In this document: positions 10,480 to 21,900 of the stretch, one piece after another
Layout of the letters: each line of letters starts with the position of its first letter
Numbering within the stretch: position 1 is the first letter of the stretch
Assembly (NCBI GenBank): GCA_011109175.1
Contig: RDEW01000004.1
Location: forward strand, 2,014,939-2,078,938
Length of the DNA: 64,000 bases
Direction of reading: 5' to 3'
Source: Dicyema japonicum
Lineage: Eukaryota; Dicyemida; Rhombozoa; Dicyemidae
Made by a program: the position numbers and the translations under genes
The notes under the pieces: generated by a model
The model's database searches: none
Seen by the model: the letters and a program-made list of their open reading frames with translations, nothing else
Told to the model about the DNA's origin: nothing

Positions 10480-11400
10480 CCGAGAGATGTAGCGTCGGAA
10501 ATTTCTCGATTAAACAACACACATTCCTGATATTAAACGGGATCTCAGCAATCCTGTTGAAAAATTGGTCACTGTGGCTGATTCTTCACTAACGAGCATT
10601 TTCAATTCAATCTTCGCTATATGAAAACAATCTATTATTCATCCAATCCTGAAGCCTGGAAAACCAAAGGAAGACCCCGGCTCCTAGAGACCGATGTCGC
10701 TTTTGTGTGTGCAGACAAGAACCCCAGAAAGACTGGTTATGACACTCATCCGCCCTTTTCTCTTAGACGCATGGTTTCAGCATGGCTTAAAGAGTGAGCG
10801 TCGACTGACCTTGACACCTAAATACATTAAAGGAATTCATAACAGATTGCCTAAACAAAAGACGATTGTCTGCTCAGTTGACATATTTGACTCTGTTCAG
10901 AGATCACCACAAACAAAATTTATTCGTCGACCACTGACGCAAATCTGAAGTTATGGAAAATTTCTTGAGCTGTCGCCGGGGCGAGTACGACACGGTAATC
11001 GATATTCTTCATCCTGACTATTATTATCAATGGGCTTCCTCAGGGTTCCCATCAATCTTACTACAAATAACCTAACAATTTCACAAGATGACGACATATT
11101 ATGGTCCTATATATTTGTTGCATCAAGGGATGTGAGTATTATAGACGCTAAGATTACAAGCTTTTTGGAAAATAATAGAAAACGAGTTCTTAAAAGTCTG
11201 TTTTTACCCTTTTCACGTCAAACAGAAGACCGAATATAATTCCTTCATATTTGGAAATACGAATAGTGTTTGTCTTTGCTAACGCATTCTTAAAGCATTT
11301 TTTACGAAAGCTCCCGTTTTTCAATCTCAAGTGCACGGAGTCTACCATAAAAATGTTAAAATGCGGACTAAGGGCGATTTTTTAGAGAAAGTCATTAAAT
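10480..11400 (+). pseudogene. J element, reverse transcriptase remnant
   Basis: IIHPILKPGKPKEDPGS opens the RT domain. Next come FQHGLKSERR and the motif A region (TIVCSVDIFDSVQRS), then a damaged motif B (GLPQGSHQS). The order matches the J copies at 51000 and 59750. Multiple frame breaks. The upstream part (10480-10600) fits the pre-RT segment loosely. From 11401 to 11886 nothing is recognised. Confidence 0.6.
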
Positions 11401-11886
11401 TCAATGTAATCTTTTGAGAGATATAGAGTACATTCTTCAAAAGCGATTTTCTCCGTATAAGGATGTTTGAGAAAGAATTTCAGTGTCTTTCCTGAGATAT
11501 ATCTGAAATTAGCAAATTTTAGAAAATTATGTCCTCGATGTCGACATACTGTGTCTGGCTCAATGAGTAGAGGTAATTAGTATTTCTTGTTGCGTGAACA
11601 ATCAACACCAGGTTTTCCAACACGACGTTTGATCCATCAAAGCCAAACCATGTTTTGACTGACACAAATTCATATTTCATAGAATTAACACATGAATTTC
11701 CTGTTTACAGGTTTTGACGGTAAAAATTGACGTCTATTCACTCTACGTCCACTAAAGTTAAAGTTTCTCCAAACTTGAGTTTCGATTTATTAGTTGAAAC
11801 ATGAAAGTTGATATGCTTCCATCAATAATGCTCACTGAGCCTCTCCTGCGCATCAGACAATGGTTTGCAATATTTGAGTTCTTGAG

Positions 11887-12370
11887 TTACTTTTTATGAA
11901 GGTCTGCTCAATTTAGAACCAGATCCACCAATTCCGTTAAATTTGATTGTCTCTGTCATTCAATATGAGACTCCGATAATGTAGGTAAGTTCTTTGGATG
12001 GCTGATCAATCAGGCCAGGTATTAGTGACCAATCTTGTTTTTTTTATACTCGCCTGTGGGTGGTCTTTGAGCAATATTGTCCGAATTTACTAGTCTTTAA
12101 GACTGCGATCCGTGCAGGAAATGTAGAGACGAATTCAATAACGCGTTATTACGTTCAAGATTTTCCTGTGCGATAGATGGGAGATAAGTAGATGGCATCC
12201 TCAGCAATGATAATAATTTTCAGGGGGAGAAAAGAAGATATCGTCGGTAGCGTTTAAGAAGAGTCTTCCTTCGAATATGTCACGTATATAATCTCGCATT
12301 TGCAAAAATTTGACTCCAGTCAATGTCCAGAAAGAGTTACCTTTGTCGACCTCTGTCGCCACAGTTATCT
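11887..12370 (-). CDS. unidentified protein gene with very short introns
   Basis: The minus-strand 3' half splices cleanly. Removing 12065-12090 (26 nt), 12002-12029 (28), 11951-11971 (21) and 11907-11928 (22), all GT..AG, gives LKTNHPQASIKKTRLPSKEL, TYIIGTIKFNGIADLHKK and a stop at 11887. Upstream, 12368-12230 is open and protein-like (SFWTLTGVKFLQMRDYIRD, then EGRLFLNATDDIFFSPP). The link between the halves (about 12230-12091) needs a 50-nt intron or a frame correction at a C-run. No family was recognised. Four introns of the expected size that each preserve the frame argue for a real gene. Confidence 0.45.
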
Positions 12371-13589
12371 ATTTTCGCCCACAGTTAGATATTTATATCT
12401 TATCCCGAAAATAGGACCACCAAGAAAAAAAGAGTTAAACTATATAATTAAGTGACCCCGTAGACCTCAACAGGATCTAGAGTTTTTTTCTGTGCTTCTC
12501 CATATAGCCACAGCTTTTCTGAATCTACGACGTTCATATTTCATGAGAATTTGTGGAGGCGTGGGTTTTTTTCTCAATTTACGTGTACCACCGTGCGAAA
12601 CATAACTTTTCAAAAATTCTGAAATCTTATCTTTTTGAGCAAGATTTTATTTCATTTTTAAAATATGTGTGTATATACAAAATAAAAAGTTTTGGTTGGG
12701 ATCTTGCGACACCCAATTTGAGTGAAAGCGTGTCCTTGATATGAGAGGAAGTGCATAGATGTTAACAAGAGACAATTTTCCTTAAGGAAGTTATAGTCCA
12801 ATTAACTTTTTACTATTGATTAAAATTTTGTCATTTTCCTAATACATCACGATTGTCACGGTGAATTTATCATTTCCAATGAATTTACTTGTAGATAATC
12901 TTCAGGCTTTTCTGAGTAATGTGAAGAATTCCTCCACCATATGATGTTAAACCAATAAAAAAGGGGCGTCATTAGCTGATAAGTGAATTATGTGACTTAA
13001 CATGTGTTGAAGTAGTTAAGTCCATTTGAACCCGCATCCGTTTAGTTCTCTGTATTTCGACTATCTCGTGAACTTAACACTCTTGACAAAATGGCCGTCT
13101 TTATTAACAATATTATCCTGGAATCTATGACGTTCTAAAAAGGAAAGCCAGTTATACCAATAGACACGGAATTATGGCTCTAGTCAAATAAAGAAATCGT
13201 CTCAAAATTGGGGAAGACTTTCTTCCGATGCAAGGCTTCATCTAAAATCTTATAGCAATGAAATAAAAGCAAGTGAATTTCAAAATACAGACAACAAAAT
13301 TAGAGCAAATTCTTCTCCAATGAAAGTATTAATGTAATAATTATAAATTCTAAATTTGATTAATTTTTTTTATTTTTATATTCAAATGAAATAAATTTTA
13401 ATTATGAGTTATTGTCTCAAATATATTTCAAAAAAATTAAATATATTTTTACTCCCAGATAGCTGACTCACTGAGCGTATTTCTTACAAAATAGTAAGCG
13501 GTAATCCGCTCTCATTCATGAGTGCAGCCACTTAGATCATTTAAATTAGTTGTTTTTAATTAACTTTAATTTAAAAGTAATAATTAATA
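12371..13589. other. AT-rich stretch without recognisable genes
   Basis: The longest frame (12553-12744) is Lys/Phe/Ile-rich, lacks family features and is probably chance. No repeat family of this window was detected. Confidence 0.3.
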
Positions 13590-13685
13590 ATTAATTAACA
13601 CAGTCATCTATCCAAAGTGGTCCTCGTCGACAATATCGATGTGTCGTTGCCTTTCACGATTGTAACAGAAATCAACTGGATAAGT
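13590..13685 (-). repeat. RT-RLE 3' end (4.1-kb subfamily), inverted
   Basis: Read on the minus strand, the segment is nearly identical to 4290-4380 and 20865-20945: CCAGTTGATTTCTGTTAC, then GAGGACCACTTTGGA. It encodes the ISVTIVKGN C-terminal signature followed by the element's 3' tail. It is a severely 5'-truncated insertion. Confidence 0.6.
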
Positions 13686-13798
13686 AATTAGTAGTTTTGT
13701 TTTTTGATGCCAAGGGTAGACAGCAAAAATCAGGTTAGGGTAGGACTAACGATACTACTTTTTCTGGAGGTGCCGAAGGTGGGAGTTCTCAAACTCTT

Positions 13799-14547
13799 AT
13801 GCGCATAGGTACTCTGGCTACCTATGCCAATGGAAGGATCGTCAAACGAAGAGAATACCACTTGTTGGTGGGATTCAGGAACGAAGTGGACGCCTCAGCT
13901 TTTGAAGCTGAGGTTAATGATAAAGTACCTTTTGGGCCTGGGGCACATAACTTGTCTCGGGTAATCCCCAAGGAAACTGACTCAGTAGTGCTAGTCTTCG
14001 GGGTCCTCCTTGACTTGGAGATGATGTACTAGATCACATCAAGAAGGACTACCCCACGGCGCACAAGATCGAGCGCTTCAAGAGGGGCAGGAGGCTCCGG
14101 ACCTTGAAGGTCTGGCTTCGATCAGGAGCAGAGGCAGATAGGATCTGCCTAGAGAAGGTACGAATTGGTTACTTTAGGTTCGGTGTGGCCCGAGAGCGAC
14201 CGGTAGCAATCCAATGCTACAGATGCCAAGGATTCGGCCACACCAGCCCTCGGCACTATAAAGAGAAGTGACTAAATTGCTGGGTCACACATTCACGGAA
14301 GGCCTGTCAATCCAAAGTCAGGTTTCTCAAGTGCGTGAACTGTGGAGAGGAAGGACACAGAACGAGCCACTCGAAATGCTCCCTGATTCATAAGGCTACA
14401 GAGAAGGTACTACAGGGGAGAAGGCAGGCACTTTCCTCTGGAGTAACCAGCGATGTAAGCGCTATCCACCATGTGGTAAGTCGCTCTGCAGCAGCTCCGG
14501 CTCAACGTTCCCTAATGCGCTTAGGGACATTGCGCTATGCGATATGA
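13799..14547 (+). pseudogene. G element ORF1, gag-like nucleic-acid-binding protein
   Basis: Frames in sequence encode FGPGAHNLSRVIPKETD, then FKRGRRLRTLKVWLRSGAEA, then zinc knuckles CYRCQGFGHTSPRHY and CVNCGEEGHRTSHSKC. Arg-rich and knuckle segments of this kind are typical of Jockey-clade ORF1 proteins, which bind element RNA. A stop separates the first knuckle from a Cys pair (LNC), and the N-terminal part ends early at 14030. The end overlaps the start of the endonuclease ORF. Confidence 0.7.
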
Positions 14548-15223
14548 AGACGAATGCTTTCAAATGATGTTGAACATCATTTCGGTAAACGTAATGTCCC
14601 TCCGGAGAAGAAGGAAGGCCATCGAGGATCTTCTGGACTCCCTGGAGGTCAACATCTTGGTCCTTAACGAGACAAAGTGTAAGGATACGGCTGCTGCAGA
14701 CTTTAAAGGCTATACTAGTTGTCATCTCTTGTGGAATGTCATACATCGAGGTTTGGATACTAGTGTCTATCGGAGGACAAGTCTAGCAGCAGTCGTCCAA
14801 AGTATATCTCAGTGCCCTCATTGCGAGCTTATATTATTACGCGTTAGACTTCCTAGTTTTACTATTGTCATTGGGGCAATGTATGCCAAGCAGTTGTGGT
14901 TGTGTAAGGATCACATTAAAACTGCCTTCGACATATATCCCGATTGCGTTATTTTTGGCGATCTGAATGCTAAGTATTTGGATTTTGGCTGCTTTACTAA
15001 TAACAAAGGGGGATCGGCACTGCGGAACCTAGCCGGGGATCTTGGGCTCTCCGTTAATACATCAACGGATCCTAACCAAAAGGATTCAAGAGGAGGAGAG
15101 GACTATCTGGGAATGGCCGTAGCCTTTCCATCGTTAATTGGTATGCTGTCTGTACTTCGTGTTCTTAGGGACATCGGAAGCGATCACCGTCAGCTACTCA
15201 CCAAGCTTCAGGAACCTGCTTGA
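14537..15223 (+). pseudogene. G element ORF2, APE endonuclease part
   Basis: IISVNVMSLRRRRKAIEDLL is motif I, LVLNETKC is the QETK-type motif, and VIFGDLNAKYLDFGC is the GDFNA-type catalytic block. RDIGSDHRQL is the SDH block. These are the catalytic landmarks of the exonuclease-endonuclease-phosphatase fold that nicks target DNA. Substitution of E-T-K context residues (N for Q) and a missing W in the N-x-H/W region suggest erosion. The frame then shifts into the spacer before the RT. Confidence 0.65.
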
Positions 15224-15769
15224 TCTCAGGCCCCAATTGGCTACGACTTGGGCTCTGGCACTTGAGATAACCTTGAGTCGTTCATGGATAGAAAACTCCC
15301 TTTTCTCAAAGGGCAAGTTTGCAGTGAAGAAGACGTGGAGGAAATGGATGCCACTGTGCGTGATATCTTTGAAGAATACATGCGGACTAACTTTCGGTTA
15401 CGTCTGCATAGTGAAAGTTTCGCGTAGATTCTAGGCCTGATTTCAAGTAAAATAATACTTTGAAAGAGGTACTTGAGATTCCGCTCGAAGTGCGTGTAGG
15501 AAGAAAATAGGACCTACTGCAAGAATAGGGCGAACATCCAGAAGAAGGAAATCATGGAGGGGCTTGTTGACTTCCAGAGTAATAAATGGAAGAGGGCCTG
15601 CGAGAGGTTGAACCCTGCATGGCCGGACGTCAACTCAAGCGACTATCGGGCAGAGGGTATGCGTCGTCTGCACGTACCTTGAGTCGTGCGGATGGATCTA
15701 TAACCTCAGACCCAACCGAAGTTTCGAACATCTTCGCAGGTAGATTTGGAGACCGAGCGAATTCGTAAG

Positions 15770-16911
15770 CCTACTGGCGCGCTTGGTAAGGTTGTATAAC
15801 GGTAGCTTTAGGTTAAGTTACATTCCTAAGCGTTGGAAGGAAGTGGAACTAGTTTTTGTAAGGAAACCAGGAAAACCACCTGAAGATCCTAATAGCTACC
15901 ACCCTATAAGCCTGTTGCCTGCCGTTGCTAAAATCTTAGAGAGAGAGAGAGACAGAGAATGATACACCAAAGGTAACCCAGGAATGCATAATGAGAGACA
16001 CCCTCTCGGACCTTCAGATGGGATTCCGTGAGGGGCATTCCTGTTGGGACTGCCTTGAAGGTTGAGCTCTCAGATCCGCAACCACTGGAATCTGAGGCAG
16101 TCCACAGCCGCTGTTCCTCGATGTGGAGAGGGCGTTCGACTCGGTCTGGCATCCGACGCCCTCGTTGAAGGAGGAATTCCCCTGGAACTAAGGAGTTGGT
16201 TATCAGCTTCTTAGAGGATCGGACAAACTACGTGAGACATAAAGGTTGCCGATCCAGTTTGTTTAGATCTAACCGGGGAGTTCCACAAGGGTCGGTTTTG
16301 AGCCCAACCTTTTTTAACATATACTTGTCGACACTCCCTCACCCAGCCAATGTCAGGACGGAGATGGCTGTCCATGCTGATGACATAGTTCTCTGGGATC
16401 ACTCGTGGAGACCAGATGTGGTGTGTGGGAGGATGCAAGTCGCCGTTTATAAAATCATACGCTGTGTGAGAGCAGAGGACTCAGGCTGAGGCCGGAGAAA
16501 TGCAGTTTATTAGTCTTTGACCGCCCTAAGTGGTCTAACAATGTAATTCCTAGAATGACCATCTATGGGGTACCTATAGAGGTCACTGGGCGGACGAGCT
16601 ACCTTGGTGTGATTTTCAACTCCAAGTGTAGTTTCCTGGAGCACACTGCCCTCGTTAAGAGGCGGGCGTTGCAAAGATTAGGAGCGCTGAGGGCTTTTCA
16701 GCTGAGTCGCGATGCCTGGGCCAAAGTGTTCAACTCCATGGTGCTGCCTATGCTCACTTATGGTGCGCAATCCTGGTATCGCAGTGAGGTACGCGAAAAG
16801 TGCCTCACCAACATTAGGATAGTCCGGCGGCGCGCAATACGGTATTCTCTAGGAATTTCTTATAGAGCGCCGCTGTCGGAAGAGGATTCCTTGATCACTG
16901 TGCATAGATGA
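15770..16911 (+). pseudogene. G element ORF2, reverse transcriptase part
   Basis: The block PIKRWKEVELVFVRKPGK-like is followed by FLDVERAFDSVWHP (motif A), NRGVPQGSVLSPTFFNIYL (motif B) and MAVHADDIVLW (motif C, YADD variant HADD). Then come YLGVIFNSKCSFLEH and the conserved thumb and tail (MVLPMLTYGAQSWYRS). At least three frames are used, and the GA repeat interrupts the 5' side. It ends at the TGA at 16909. Confidence 0.7.
15937..15959 (+). repeat. short GA dinucleotide run
   Basis: About ten GA units with one interruption lie inside the RT-coding part of the G element and add to its frame disruption. Confidence 0.8.
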
Positions 16912-17224
16912 GGGTTCTACTGGATCACAGGATTAGTGAGCGGAGACGTTTTTCGACTTAACGTGTCCTCGCATCATCTGCAACAAGTACTGCATAATCT
17001 GTGACGTATACGACAGGCATGTCAAATTCAATGTCTCCAGGGGACGCATAAGATAATTTGAGTATACAAGCGGGCCACACTAACGAATTGAAAACATCGT
17101 AATTTTATTGAAGTGTAATAATTTGCAAGTCTACTACAACGACTATATTACGATAACATTCCACAACACTAAATATAACAATTGTAATCAAACTTTCAAG
17201 ATTATCATTTTCACTCTTTGTTTT

Positions 17225-17480
17225 GTCATGCTAATCACGTGATCCAGCACGCACTAGCAGGGACCTCATTTTGGCCCGATGCTCCTCCCTCGACCCCACA
17301 CAAGAACGTATCGGTCAGGTGACTGGATCTTCGCAGTCACAACGGCGCGTTCCATGGTTTATTCGTATCAATGCTTCAAGATGCATTGGTCGCTGGAACT
17401 CTCCAGAAATCCAGTGTTCCGTGATTTTGGAGGCTTTTTTCGGCTAGCCTCGATTTCAAGACATTGATCAGAGATGACAA
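17225..17480 (-). repeat. J element 3' end, inverted
   Basis: The minus strand reads the conserved J C-terminus and tail: GTGGGGTCGAGGGAGGAGC, then GATCACGTGATTAGC. It matches 51900-51985 (GAGGGAGGAGCACCGG, GATCACGTGATAGTT). Frames are decayed. Confidence 0.6.
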
Positions 17481-17739
17481 GTATTCATCAGTCAGCCTTG
17501 TTCTCTAGAAGATTTTGTTGATTTTATGAAGGAAAACATCTGTCAACACAGGTGAAACCGAACATTGCCATTTCGAGGTATTTTGCTCCTAGTTTAAAAT
17601 CAGACTGAATTTTATAGTTCCATCGTAAGCGCGCCGTTGCTCCGTCAAACATGGGAAAGCACACAAGTTGTAGGACAGTATCTCTGTTCTGAATCTTTTG
17701 ACCTACAATAATATCGGGTAGTGGTCTGAAGCAAGGTCA

Positions 17740-17960
17740 TACACACTGGCCAGGACGTCTGGAGAGCGATGTTCGGAGCAAATGGAGATATTGGGGGATG
17801 TGTTAGATTCGTCTTATCGTAAAGCTATACGTATTATGTGTTGGAGAGGGTCATTTAGGACTACGAAGCTTTCAATCTCGGACGAGAACTACTCCTCTGT
17901 TGATGCAGTTTACCATCAGAAGACCATAGAGGTTTCCTGTCATTAAAATGCCCGAACATG
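17740..17960 (+). pseudogene. Jockey-like element, post-RT tail fragment
   Basis: The frame VLDSSYRKAIRIMCWRGSF and SISDENYSSVDAVYHQK resembles the segment IVRRRAIRYSLGISYRAPL of the nearby G element, placed after the RT thumb. It could be a second, older G-type copy. Confidence 0.45.
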
Positions 17961-17982
17961 ATTATGTTCTTAAGGGACGAGA

Positions 17983-18396
17983 TCAAAGAGAGGTCAGGCT
18001 GGTATTCTTTAGAGGAAGAATATATAGGTTGATGATTATTTGCTCCACGTTGTTGATTGTTATCACCATCGAGATGACCTCCAAATTGGCATCAAAAAGA
18101 GATTCGATTGTGTAGTAAAGGGGATACTCACATAAATAGGTGTGATCGTGAGAGGAAATGAATTCCATCAGCTCGTCTCTTTTTCGAGTGATCCCGTTAA
18201 TGTTTAGTTGTAGAATAGTTAGCATTCCGATAAGGTCAGGTTGGTTTGACGTCTCCCGGAACAAGAGACTAGTTGAAGATTTAAACGCCCGCCCTGAGAA
18301 CAGACAAAAGGATCCCGTTGAGGAGAAGATCCCAAAAATATTACTTACGTACATGTTACCAAAATAAAAAAGTCTAAATAAAATAATACATAACAA
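17983..18396 (-). pseudogene. J element endonuclease start, internally deleted
   Basis: LTILQLNINGITRKRDELME is motif I of the J endonuclease (compare AFQLNINGIKGKVREH at 49390). After a gap, EQIIINLYILP corresponds to the NIYLPSPGS block. The QETK segment between them is lost. The 5' part of the frame is unrelated. Confidence 0.55.
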
Positions 18397-20089
18397 TTTA
18401 ATTAAATATTATATAAAAAATTAATTTAATTGAAAAAAATAATAAAATACCGCACTGTGTTGGAAGTTTGTTCATTGGTAAATTTTTTGAGAATAACTAT
18501 TTTTAGAAAGGAACTAGACAACAGCATGATATAACACAAAAGTGGGTGAGTTTCCATCCAGATACGAAATGATCCCAATACCTGATACAGATTTTTTGTC
18601 TCACATTGTGGCAACTGTCGATTTGAACTTAACTGAAAGGCCCCATTAACGCCTGTAAAGGAGAAAACTAACTCGAACTACCAATTAATTGATATATTTT
18701 TGACGGTAATTTCTTTTATCCTGAAATTTTGCTGCCAGAGCGTTTAAATTCCTAATTAATGAGCAAAATCTTATTGTCTGATAGTAGCTCTCTTCATTGA
18801 GAGAAAATGAACTCTATCTGCGGTCTATTTTTGGTTGTATTTCTTTTTTGCTTATAAATATTACTTGGCTAAGATCAATCAGTTTTATTTAATATTTTTA
18901 GTAATTTTTTACAATTTATTGTGTAATACAATTTAATTGTGTATTTTAAATTTTTAATATTTAACTGTGTGACTTTTTTGTATTGTATGAAGGTATACAT
19001 TCTTATTTAAACAAAATATTAATTTGAGCGAAAATTTAATTTCAGTAGGCTCATTTATTTGATAATTAATTTTAATATGATAGTGTGAACATTTTACAGC
19101 AGTCACATAAGGCACATATATTGCTCATTCACTTAATTGTACTTAATGATGTTTTTTATTAATTTATTATTATTAACAAATATCAGAATGGTAGCGAATA
19201 GCGCAAATAACAAAACTATTATTTCTTGAACAAATTTGTTAATTTTATTTGTTAGATAATTGCACTGCAAAGTATGTGTCTTTTTCCATCGAAAGTGAAA
19301 ATCGTATATTAAAATCTCTAATTTTAGAAAACTCAAACGATACTTATATTCCGGACGACTCACAAATCATGAAAAGCAAAACAGGCAGCTAAAAGTATGG
19401 TGTCTGGTAAACACAATATTCCTGAAATAAAATTGGTTTTTCAATGAATTTTTACTTTCAGGCTAGTCATTGGAAGTGGATTCGTCACGGGAACTTATAA
19501 AAAGTATGATTTCACTGAAAAGATTCATCTTATAAAATTCTCCAAAAATCAAAACAATAGTGTGAGCATGCTTTAAATCTTGAAGATTGAACAACCTGGA
19601 TTATCTTTTTTACTATTTAAGATGCCACTTATGATTTTGGAAAAGCAAATGAGGTTGAAAAACGTACGATTGTTACTGTTAGACTGATGAACCTGTAAAG
19701 TCTTTCGAATTTGAAGGAAGAACTCGAAGACTTAAAAACACCTACTTTCAAAGACAAAATTCAAAATTATAACACATCATTTTAGAAGAAAAGACTTGAA
19801 AATTTGACAAATTCCATAATTTTGGTGAAAATACAAAGGAGTTTAACAAACCTTACATGTTTGATTAATTGTCGATGAAAACGGAGAAAGTTCACAACTC
19901 TGGTGAAAAAAACATACGAAATTGAGAAATGTATTGTTTTTAAAGAGAAGAGCAAGGAAATTCCGGAATCTTGAATATTATAATACCTGCAAATTCGATG
20001 ACAAACAAAATAATTTCGAAAAAAAACTTATCAACGCAGAGCAGCCTTATTGGAACATGGTTGGATTGTATTAGTATTTTAGATTCTTC
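18397..20089. other. AT-rich, mostly non-coding; Lys/Glu-rich fragments at 19600-20000
   Basis: No retroelement is recognised. Between 19600 and 20000 the plus strand carries short Lys/Glu-rich frames (YDFGKANEVEKRTIVT, EELEDLKTPTFKDKIQNY, KKRLENLTNSIILVKIQ, TYEIEKCIVFKEKSKE), with GT..AG pairs of 20-24 nt between some of them. No consistent phase could be found. They may be remains of a coiled-coil host gene. Confidence 0.25.
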
Positions 20090-20330
20090 AATCCTTCCTA
20101 CGAGCATAATTGAGCAGTCTGCTCAGAAACAACTATTTTGAGGCTAACGTGTAATTGTTATATCAGAATTTGTATTAAGAAGAGGGTTGACCGCTGCTCA
20201 GCTTATAAGTAAATCCAAAATAGAAGCTAACGAACTGAAAAGGTGTTTTTTAGTGTTAATTCATCAGTTTTCCAAAACAGTGAAAATATAACATACTGTA
20301 AATTGAAAGTGAAGTCAAAACAGAGAGATC
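20090..20330 (+). pseudogene. POLR3C (RNA polymerase III subunit RPC3)-like N-terminal fragment
   Basis: LSSLLRNNYFEANV, then after a two-base shift SEFVLRRGLTAAQLISKSK and ELKRCFLVLIHQ. This follows the first winged-helix region of RPC3 in order, spacing and hydrophobic pattern. That region has a short helix, an LxxxG turn, then a helix ending LVLVQHN. RPC3 belongs to the RPC3-RPC6-RPC7 initiation subcomplex. No initiator ATG is seen, and nothing of the remaining 400 or so residues follows. The match is short, so the identity is tentative. Confidence 0.3.
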
Positions 20331-20777
20331 TACATCTTTAACGAGTTAGGCAGAAAGATTGACTTTGTTCCTTCAAAGATTAGGTGTATTATTTTAAACT
20401 GAAAAATATTGAAAAACACCTTATTGGCGATGAAAGTAAATCGAAGTTGATTTTGTGATTACTTTATAATTAATTTGTCGATCGATTTGCCTTTTTTGAA
20501 AAATAAAAATATCTCGAAAAATCGGAAGCTTCGTAGTCTTGTAATTTAATTTTAGCGCTTTTAATGAAAAAGTGCACTCGATAAGTGTCGAGAAATTGTA
20601 TCTTACGTATAGATGTTAATCGATGTTGTTTTATGCTTTTCTCATTTAATTGTGAGTTTTTTTTAGGAAAAACTCAACAAAAAATGCTCGTGAGTTTTTC
20701 TAGCTAGGTTTTAAATGAGAAAAGGAAAGCGGAATTGTCCGACCTGTGTTTTAATAAATATGTTAGTTCATTCTATA

Positions 20778-20960
20778 AAATAAGTGTAAAATTGCTTCGC
20801 TTCCTAAAGAAACTTGGACGCTTAGCAACACTGAAAAGCCACGACACACGTGAGACTCATTGGCTTCTCCAGTGATCTCTGTTGCAATCGTGAGAGATAA
20901 CGCCACGTCGATAAGTCGTCGGGGTCCACTTTGGATAGATGGCTTTGCTAATTATTTATT
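20778..20960 (+). repeat. RT-RLE 3' end (4.1-kb subfamily)
   Basis: It is nearly identical to 4200-4380 at the DNA level (TTGCTTCGCTTCCTAAAG, then CACTTTGGATAGATGG). It encodes FLKKLGRL and ISVAIVRDNATS in broken frames. It is 5' truncated at 20778. Confidence 0.7.
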
Positions 20961-21218
20961 GGGTTAATAAAGTTCATCTATTAAATTATGATTTGATGTT
21001 AATTATGTAATTTATTATTTTTTATATTTTTAAATACAAGCTTCCAATCTATTAAAATTAATTAATCACTTATTTCACTTGATAAGAAGTTTTTTCCTGA
21101 AAACTTAATTTATCATTACTTAACAGATTTAGTTTCTACTTTGCAATCTGTTTGTATATTCATTGATAAATTATACAATAATTTTATTTTTTTTTAAAAT
21201 TGAAACATTTTATGATTT

Positions 21219-21420
21219 AGAAAGAGACTTGTAAAATTGCCGATGATTTGGAAAAGGAAAATGAAGGTTAGTATTTTCATACATTCAGTTCAGCGACAGA
21301 TTGCCAATATGAGAAAAAAATTTGGAAAAGATAGATTAGGATTAGAAAGTAATAAAATAAATTACCGTAAACAGCAGATGGAAACGTTGATTCAATTATG
21401 ATGGGGATCTCATTACAACT
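21219..21420 (+). CDS. host gene exons with 22- and 26-nt introns, cut by an RT-RLE relic
   Basis: TCKIADDLEKENE, then V(Q)RQIANMRKKFGKDRLG, then LETDGNVDSIMM are read continuously after removing 21267-21288 (22 nt) and 21349-21374 (26 nt). Both are GT..AG and both keep phase 1. The charged helix-like composition suggests a coiled-coil segment. An acceptor-like sequence precedes 21219, so earlier exons are expected but were not found. Downstream the sequence runs straight into RT-RLE coding, so the gene is interrupted. Identity unknown. Confidence 0.4.
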
Positions 21421-21900
21421 TGGATTAAAATCGGTGTTCCACATCCCTGTGCCGATGCGGAGACCGGATCGACTGTTTTACCTACAACCTCTCTCATGCA
21501 GAAGATTGCAGTCAGATTTCCATACTCATGTTCTTGAACGAAGTCGTTAGGCAAGCTTTGACGCCGCCCGACATTCCACTATGGTCGAACCAGTCGGTCT
21601 TGTGATGGGAAACTATCAGATGGAATGAGAATCTTCTCTTTTGAAGCCGGGAAACCTCTTGTCTGGGACATCACCTGCACCGACACGTTTGCCCCTTGCA
21701 ACCTACTAGTGCCTGTTATGTATCTGAGAAGACTAAGAGGTTGAAACGGGAAAAGTACGTGGTCCTACCCAAGGATTTTTTATTTGTTACTCGCAGTTGA
21801 GACGCCTGTTTTCTTGCGTTTGCGAAACTGGAATTCTTGAGTCGTCTAAGGAATCGGATTTTTATATGAGCACGAGATCCCCATGAGTCCTGTGGGTTAT
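21410..21900 (+). pseudogene. RT-RLE retroelement, endonuclease part
   Basis: VPMRRPDRLFYLQPLSCRR is the damaged zinc-knuckle region. HSTMVEPVGLVMGN precedes FEAGKPLVWDITCTDTFAP, the distal half of the nuclease core. VETPVFLRL and a NRIF-like tail follow. The K-R-P-D part is lost (MES in its place). From 21900 to 22575 nothing else is recognised apart from AT-rich DNA. Confidence 0.65.

Larger units (their letters stand above)
13730..17050 (+). mobile_element. Jockey-like non-LTR retrotransposon with gag ORF1 (family G)
   Basis: This is the only element in the window with a recognisable gag-like first ORF followed by an endonuclease and reverse transcriptase. Its parts are described separately. 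Frames are broken in all parts, and a GA repeat (15937-15959) lies within the RT. The 3' end is not sharply defined; similarity fades after about 17000. Its base composition is visibly less AT-rich than the flanks, which suggests a relatively recent arrival compared with surrounding debris. Confidence 0.75.
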
